Source: UBA7239 sp035430165 (GTDB lineage: Bacteria > Pseudomonadota > Gammaproteobacteria > Pseudomonadales > UBA7239). From it: a DNA stretch of 28,586 nt. A program made the translations under genes and the position numbers. Shown piece by piece: positions 24,393 to 28,586 of the stretch. Every line of letters begins with the position of its first letter. The stretch's first letter is position 1. The notes under the pieces were generated by a model. It did no database searches and was not told where the DNA came from. It worked only from the letters and a program-made list of their open reading frames with translations. The stretch is taken from contig DAOMGE010000037.1 in the NCBI GenBank assembly GCA_035430165.1, forward strand, positions 1 through 28,586, written 5' to 3'.

Positions 24393-27032
24393 ATGCGAAT
24401 GGATATGTTGACCAGTCAGTTGCAAACCGCATTGTCTGATGCCCAGTCAATGGCTGTCGGGCGTGACCACACACAGATCGAACCGGTGCATGTCATGGCT
24501 GCACTGCTCGACCAACAGGGCGGCTCAGTGAAACCCCTGCTACGCAAGGCGCGATTTGATGTGGCCGGTTTGCGCAAGGCACTGGATGAGGCGCTGGACA
24601 AGCTGGCAACGGTTGCCAATCCGACAGGTGATGTGGCGATGTCGCAGGATCTGGTGCGCTTGCTCAATCTGGCGGATAAAAAAGCGCAGCAACAGGGCGA
24701 CCAGTATATTGCCAGCGAAGCCGTGTTGTTGGCTGCCATACAGGATGGCGGGCAACTTGGCCCGTTGCTGAAAAAATTTGGCCAGGCCAGTGCATTGCAA
24801 CAATCCGTGGATGAAATGCGCGCCGGACAATCGGTTGATGACCCGAATGCCGAGTCCTCTCGCCAGGCACTCGATAAATACACCATCGACATGACCGAAC
24901 GGGCCGAGAGCGGCAAGCTTGATCCGGTAATCGGTCGGGACGATGAAATCCGTCGCACGATCCAGGTGTTGCAGCGCCGCACCAAAAACAATCCTGTCCT
25001 GATTGGCGAACCCGGTGTGGGTAAAACCGCTATTGTCGAGGGACTGGCACAACGCATTGTCAACGGCGAAGTGCCGGAAGGTTTGAAAGACAAACGCCTG
25101 TTGTCACTGGATCTCGGTGCATTGCTGGCCGGTGCAAAATTCCGTGGTGATTTTGAAGAGCGTTTGAAAGCGGTACTGAATGAACTGGGTAAACAGGAAG
25201 GCCGCGTTATATTGTTTATCGACGAATTGCATACGATGGTTGGTGCCGGTAAAGCCGAGGGTGCGATGGATGCCGGCAATATGCTGAAACCGGCCTTGGC
25301 GCGCGGTGAATTGCACTGTGTCGGCGCGACCACACTGGACGAGTACCGCAAATTTATCGAGAAAGATGCGGCGCTGGAACGACGCTTCCAGAAAGTGATG
25401 GTGGATGAACCCTCAGAAGAAGACACCATCGCCATCTTGCGCGGTTTGAAAGAACGTTACGAAGTGCATCACGGTGTCGATATCACCGACAGCGCCATTA
25501 TCGCGGCAGCAAAACTGTCACAACGCTACATCACGGATCGTCAGTTGCCTGACAAGGCAATCGATCTGATCGATGAGGCGGCCTCGCGCATCCGCATGGA
25601 AATCGATTCCAAGCCGGAGGAAATGGACAAGCTCGAACGCCGCCTGATCCAGTTGAAAATCGAACGGGAAGCCGTCAAGAAAGACGAAGATGAATTTGCG
25701 AAGAAGCAGTTGTTATTGCTGAACGAACAGATCAGCAAGGCCGAGCGCGAATATGCCAACCTCGAGGAAATCTGGAAAGCAGAAAAAGCGGTGTTGATGG
25801 GTTCGCAGCAGATCAAGAGCGATCTGGAAAAAGCCCGCATTGATTTTGAGGCAGCACGCCGTGCCGGTGATCTGACGCGGATGTCAGAATTGCAGTACGG
25901 TGTGATTCCCGAGCTGGAAAAACAGTTGGCGAGTGCAGACCAGGCGCCGCACGCTGAGACACAATTGTTGCGCAATCGTGTAACCGATGAGGAAATTGCT
26001 GAAGTCGTTTCCAAATGGACTGGTATTCCGGTATCGAAGATGCTGGAAGGCGAGCGCGAAAAATTGTTGCGTATGGAAGATGAATTGCATCGGCGTGTTG
26101 TCGGCCAGCGCGAAGCTGTGGTTGCCGTTTCCAATGCGGTGCGCCGTTCACGTGCCGGTTTGTCTGATCCGAATCGACCGAACGGGTCTTTCCTGTTCCT
26201 CGGTCCTACCGGTGTGGGCAAGACCGAGTTGTGCAAGGCTTTGGCAACGTTCCTGTTCGATACCGAAGATGCGATGGTGCGTCTCGATATGTCCGAATTT
26301 ATGGAGAAACATTCCGTGGCGCGTTTGATCGGCGCACCGCCGGGTTATGTCGGTCATGAAGAGGGCGGTTACCTGACGGAAGCAGTGCGTCGTAAACCGT
26401 ATTCCGTATTGTTGCTCGACGAAATTGAAAAAGCGCATCCCGATGTGTTCAACATCCTGTTGCAAGTGCTGGACGATGGCCGTCTCACCGATAGCCAGGG
26501 CCGCACGGTCGATTTTCGCAACACCGTTGTGGTGATGACTTCCAATCTGGGTTCAGACCGCATCCAGGATCTCGCGCATGACCATTCGTTTGATACAGTC
26601 AGCTTTGATGGTTTGCCGCTGCAGGATGATTCCATCCGCAATGAAAACCGCTATCAGGCGATGAAGGACGCGGTGATGGAGGTGGTCGGTGATCATTTCC
26701 GTCCGGAATTTATCAACCGTATCGATGAAGTGGTGGTGTTCCATCCGCTGGGTCGTGAGCAGATCCGCAACATTGCCGATATCCAGCTCGGTATCTTGCG
26801 GAAACGCCTCGCCGAGCGCGAGATGGCGATCACCCTGAGCGACGAGATGATGGCGCATCTGGTTGAAACCGGTTTCGATCCCGTATACGGTGCGCGACCA
26901 TTGAAGCGATCAATCCAGCAACGGATTGAAAACCCGCTCGCCAACGAATTGCTCGCCGGACATTTTGCGCCGGGCGACACCATCGTGGTGACATTGGGGG
27001 CTGACCAGAAAGCGCATTTTGTGAAAGGTTGA
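24393..27032 (+). CDS. clpB: ATP-dependent disaggregase ClpB
   Basis: Hexameric AAA+ chaperone that threads aggregated proteins with DnaK help. It has 879 residues; E. coli ClpB has 857. The N-terminal substrate domain starts MRMDMLTSQLQ. AAA domain 1 has Walker A GEPGVGKT at 205-212 and Walker B ILFIDELH ending at 280. The coiled-coil M-domain lies at about 405-530. AAA domain 2 has Walker A GPTGVGKT at 604-611 and LLLDEIEKAHPD. About 21 extra residues sit after TSNLGSDRIQDL (about 728-751), accounting for the extra length. The promoter is of heat-shock type. queE begins one base after the stop. Confidence 0.98.
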   Translation: MRMDMLTSQLQTALSDAQSMAVGRDHTQIEPVHVMAALLDQQGGSVKPLLRKARFDVAGLRKALDEALDKLATVANPTGDVAMSQDLVRLLNLADKKAQQQGDQYIASEAVLLAAIQDGGQLGPLLKKFGQASALQQSVDEMRAGQSVDDPNAESSRQALDKYTIDMTERAESGKLDPVIGRDDEIRRTIQVLQRRTKNNPVLIGEPGVGKTAIVEGLAQRIVNGEVPEGLKDKRLLSLDLGALLAGAKFRGDFEERLKAVLNELGKQEGRVILFIDELHTMVGAGKAEGAMDAGNMLKPALARGELHCVGATTLDEYRKFIEKDAALERRFQKVMVDEPSEEDTIAILRGLKERYEVHHGVDITDSAIIAAAKLSQRYITDRQLPDKAIDLIDEAASRIRMEIDSKPEEMDKLERRLIQLKIEREAVKKDEDEFAKKQLLLLNEQISKAEREYANLEEIWKAEKAVLMGSQQIKSDLEKARIDFEAARRAGDLTRMSELQYGVIPELEKQLASADQAPHAETQLLRNRVTDEEIAEVVSKWTGIPVSKMLEGEREKLLRMEDELHRRVVGQREAVVAVSNAVRRSRAGLSDPNRPNGSFLFLGPTGVGKTELCKALATFLFDTEDAMVRLDMSEFMEKHSVARLIGAPPGYVGHEEGGYLTEAVRRKPYSVLLLDEIEKAHPDVFNILLQVLDDGRLTDSQGRTVDFRNTVVVMTSNLGSDRIQDLAHDHSFDTVSFDGLPLQDDSIRNENRYQAMKDAVMEVVGDHFRPEFINRIDEVVVFHPLGREQIRNIADIQLGILRKRLAEREMAITLSDEMMAHLVETGFDPVYGARPLKRSIQQRIENPLANELLAGHFAPGDTIVVTLGADQKAHFVKG

Positions 27033-27033
27033 G

Positions 27034-27702
27034 ATGGATAATCCGGCACCCAGAAACGAGGCCACACTGCGCCTCACAGAGATATTTTTTTCACTGCAGG
27101 GGGAGACGCGCACGGCGGGTCTCCCCACTGTTTTTGTGCGCCTGACAGGTTGCCCGTTGCGCTGTACCTATTGCGACACTGATTATGCATTTGAAGGCGG
27201 CACATTATGGTCACTGGATACGATTCTTGCCGAAGTGGCACGCTACAAGCCGGCGTATGTTTGTGTGACAGGTGGTGAACCGATGGCGCAGCCGAATGTG
27301 CTGCCACTGATGAAGGCGCTGTGCGATGCGGGTTACGAAGTTTCGCTGGAAACGGGTGGTGCATTGCCGGTGGATCATGTGGATCCGCGTGTGGTCAAGG
27401 TGCTCGACCTGAAAACACCGGCATCCGGTGAAATGTCGCGCAACCGTTATGACAATCTTGCGTTTCTCGATCGCAAGGACCAGGTCAAGTTTGTTTTGTG
27501 CAGTCGTGAAGATTACGAATGGGCGCGCATGCAGATTGACCAACATGGCCTTGCCGATAAAGTCGGCGAATTGTTGTTTTCGCCATCATTCGGCCAGTTG
27601 CCGGCGCGTGATCTGGCGAGCTGGATTCTCGAGGACAATGTGCCGGTGCGGATGCAATTGCAGTTGCACAAACTGATCTGGGGTGAAGAGCGTGGGCGTT
27701 GA
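27034..27702 (+). CDS. queE: 7-carboxy-7-deazaguanine synthase QueE
   Basis: Radical-SAM enzyme that turns 6-carboxytetrahydropterin into 7-carboxy-7-deazaguanine, the ring-contraction step of queuosine synthesis. It has 222 residues. The cluster-binding cysteines are C40, C44 and C47 in GCPLRCTYCDTDYAF (a CxxxCxxC set), preceded by SLQGE and followed by VTGGEP. AAAGG at 27024-27028 precedes the ATG, and only one base separates it from the clpB stop, so it must depend on the clpB transcript or an internal promoter. Its 3' end overlaps queC. Confidence 0.96.
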   Translation: MDNPAPRNEATLRLTEIFFSLQGETRTAGLPTVFVRLTGCPLRCTYCDTDYAFEGGTLWSLDTILAEVARYKPAYVCVTGGEPMAQPNVLPLMKALCDAGYEVSLETGGALPVDHVDPRVVKVLDLKTPASGEMSRNRYDNLAFLDRKDQVKFVLCSREDYEWARMQIDQHGLADKVGELLFSPSFGQLPARDLASWILEDNVPVRMQLQLHKLIWGEERGR

Positions 27703-28381
27703 TGCCGGTGGTAAGGAAAAAGCGGTCATCCTGGTTTCAGGCGGACTCGATTCCGCCACGGTGCTGGCCATGGCACGCGCCCGAGGGTATAGCTGCCATA
27801 CGCTGGCGTTTGACTACGGCCAGCGCCATCGTTCCGAACTGGCGGCTGCAGAACGTGTGTCGCTGGCCGGCGGCGCGCAACAGCACAAGGTGGTGAAGCT
27901 GGATCTCTCCACCATCGGCGGTTCGGCGCTGACGGATAACAGCATTGACGTACCCACCGAGGCGAGTGACGGCATTCCGGTCACGTATGTGCCGGCACGA
28001 AATACGGTTTTCCTGTCGATTGCGCTGGGTTGGGCAGAAGTGCTCGGGGCAAGCCACATCTTTATCGGCGTCAACGCAGTAGATTACTCGGGTTACCCGG
28101 ACTGCCGCCCGGATTACATCGAAGCTTTCCAGGCCATGGCTAACCTCGCCACCAGAGCCGGTGTCGAGGGGCGCACAATCAGCATTCACACCCCGCTGAT
28201 CGCGCTCAGCAAGGCGGAAATCATCCAGCAGGGCCTGCAACTGGGCGTCGACTACAGCCAGACGGTGTCCTGCTACCAGGCCGACGCCGACGGGCGAGCC
28301 TGTGGCGTCTGCGACAGTTGCCGCCTGCGCCGGGAAGGCTTTGCACAGGCAGTTGTTGCAGATCCCACCCGTTATTCCTGA
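27683..28381 (+). CDS. queC: 7-cyano-7-deazaguanine (preQ0) synthase QueC
   Basis: ATP-dependent enzyme converting 7-carboxy-7-deazaguanine to preQ0, the step after QueE. It has 232 residues from the GTG at 27683. The PP-loop SGGLDS is at 19-24, followed by FDYGQRHRSEL, and the zinc-binding cysteines are in SCYQ and CGVCDSC near the C-terminus. Start is uncertain: GTG 27683 and GTG 27692 both lie inside the end of queE, with a GGGG stretch upstream; either gives an overlap with queE and suggests coupled translation. tRNA-Lys follows 88 bases later, as in Pseudomonas. queD, queF and folE are not in the window. Confidence 0.95.
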   Translation: MKSVGVDAGGKEKAVILVSGGLDSATVLAMARARGYSCHTLAFDYGQRHRSELAAAERVSLAGGAQQHKVVKLDLSTIGGSALTDNSIDVPTEASDGIPVTYVPARNTVFLSIALGWAEVLGASHIFIGVNAVDYSGYPDCRPDYIEAFQAMANLATRAGVEGRTISIHTPLIALSKAEIIQQGLQLGVDYSQTVSCYQADADGRACGVCDSCRLRREGFAQAVVADPTRYS

Positions 28382-28426
28382 GGCGGTGGAAACAGAGAAA
28401 AACCGCCCATTACCCTCAAAAAAGGC

Positions 28427-28454
28427 TTGTCTTTTTGCGGCGAGACATTACCAT
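28427..28454 (+). promoter_or_regulatory. Candidate promoter of tRNA-Lys
   Basis: TTGTCT at 28427-28432 and TACCAT at 28449-28454 with a 16-base spacer, then a GC-rich discriminator (GGGCGCC) as found at growth-rate-controlled stable RNA promoters. The hexamers are only 4/6 matches each. Confidence 0.4.
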
Positions 28455-28469
28455 GGGCGCCTCCTTCGG

Positions 28470-28545
28470 GGGTCGTTAGCTCAGTCGGTAGAGCAGTTGG
28501 CTTTTAACCAATTGGTCGATGGTTCGAATCCATCACGACCCACCA
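28470..28545 (+). tRNA. tRNA-Lys (anticodon UUU)
   Basis: A 76-base cloverleaf with encoded CCA. The acceptor stem is GGGTCGT/ACGACCC, the D arm GCTC-AGTCGGTA-GAGC, the anticodon stem GTTGG/CCAAT with loop CTTTTAA and anticodon TTT at 28503-28505, and the T arm GATGG-TTCGAAT-CCATC. All stems pair, apart from one G-T pair at the top of the anticodon stem. Confidence 0.98.
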
Positions 28546-28586
28546 TCTTTCCAAGCATCCTGCAGTAAATAGCCACTAACTTTTCA

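Noticed and set aside
24416..25435. 339-codon open frame antisense to clpB
   Set aside because: A Ser/Pro/Thr-rich mirror of the conserved ClpB N-terminal and first AAA domain, with no support of its own.
28383..28407. GGCGGT...ACCGCC pair after queC as a terminator
   Set aside because: Short stem with a long loop and no following T-run.
28302..28568. 88-codon frame running through the end of queC and tRNA-Lys
   Set aside because: It overlaps two certain features and shows no protein family pattern.

Overview
The window looks like chromosomal DNA of a gammaproteobacterium, probably related to the Pseudomonadales/Cellvibrionales. This is inferred from gene content and protein similarity, not from a search. 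The signs are bamD, rluD, pgeF and clpB in the order known from Pseudomonas, ruvC-ruvA beside aspS, queE-queC followed by tRNA-Lys, TtcA, a proteobacterial ProRS, and a sigma-32-type promoter before clpB. Base composition is moderate and fairly even.

Layout. (1) 3-4373: C-terminal part of a giant type I-secreted RTX adhesin with cadherin/VCBS-like modules, a von Willebrand A domain, a tandem repeat, twelve RTX nonapeptides and a secretion-signal tail; its N-terminus lies outside the window. (2) 4545-5477: HD-domain phosphohydrolase, closed by a strong bidirectional terminator. (3) 5554-9371, minus strand: fmdB-aspS-ruvC-ruvA run, then a DUF4124 periplasmic protein. (4) 9402-9758: regulatory intergenic region. 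(5) 9759-12089: an HU-family protein with a Lys/Ala-rich histone-like tail, a terminator, then proS. (6) ttcA (minus, tail-overlapping proS) and nadE (plus) diverge from a region rich in TGCCA/TGGCA elements. (7) 14747-19391, minus: bamD preceded by two tandem paralogous polytopic membrane proteins that look like GT-C glycosyltransferases of the AftB/arabinofuranosyltransferase type. (8) 19475-24303: rluD (plus), a class I methyltransferase (minus), pgeF (plus) and an orphan 7TM-DISM sensor histidine kinase (plus). (9) 24393-28545: clpB with a sigma-32-like promoter, queE one base after it, queC overlapping queE, and tRNA-Lys(UUU).

How the genes fit together. Most of the window is housekeeping: translation and tRNA modification (aspS, proS, ttcA, rluD, queE, queC, tRNA-Lys), DNA recombination (ruvA, ruvC), envelope assembly and quality control (bamD, pgeF), NAD synthesis (nadE) and protein disaggregation (clpB). 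The accessory cargo is the adhesin, the membrane glycosyltransferase pair, the methyltransferase and the sensor kinase. The last three interrupt the otherwise conserved bamD/rluD/pgeF/clpB block. A plausible but unproven reading is that they serve cell-surface glycan modification and sensing. I see no CRISPR array, transposase, integrase, phage gene or recognisable defence system.
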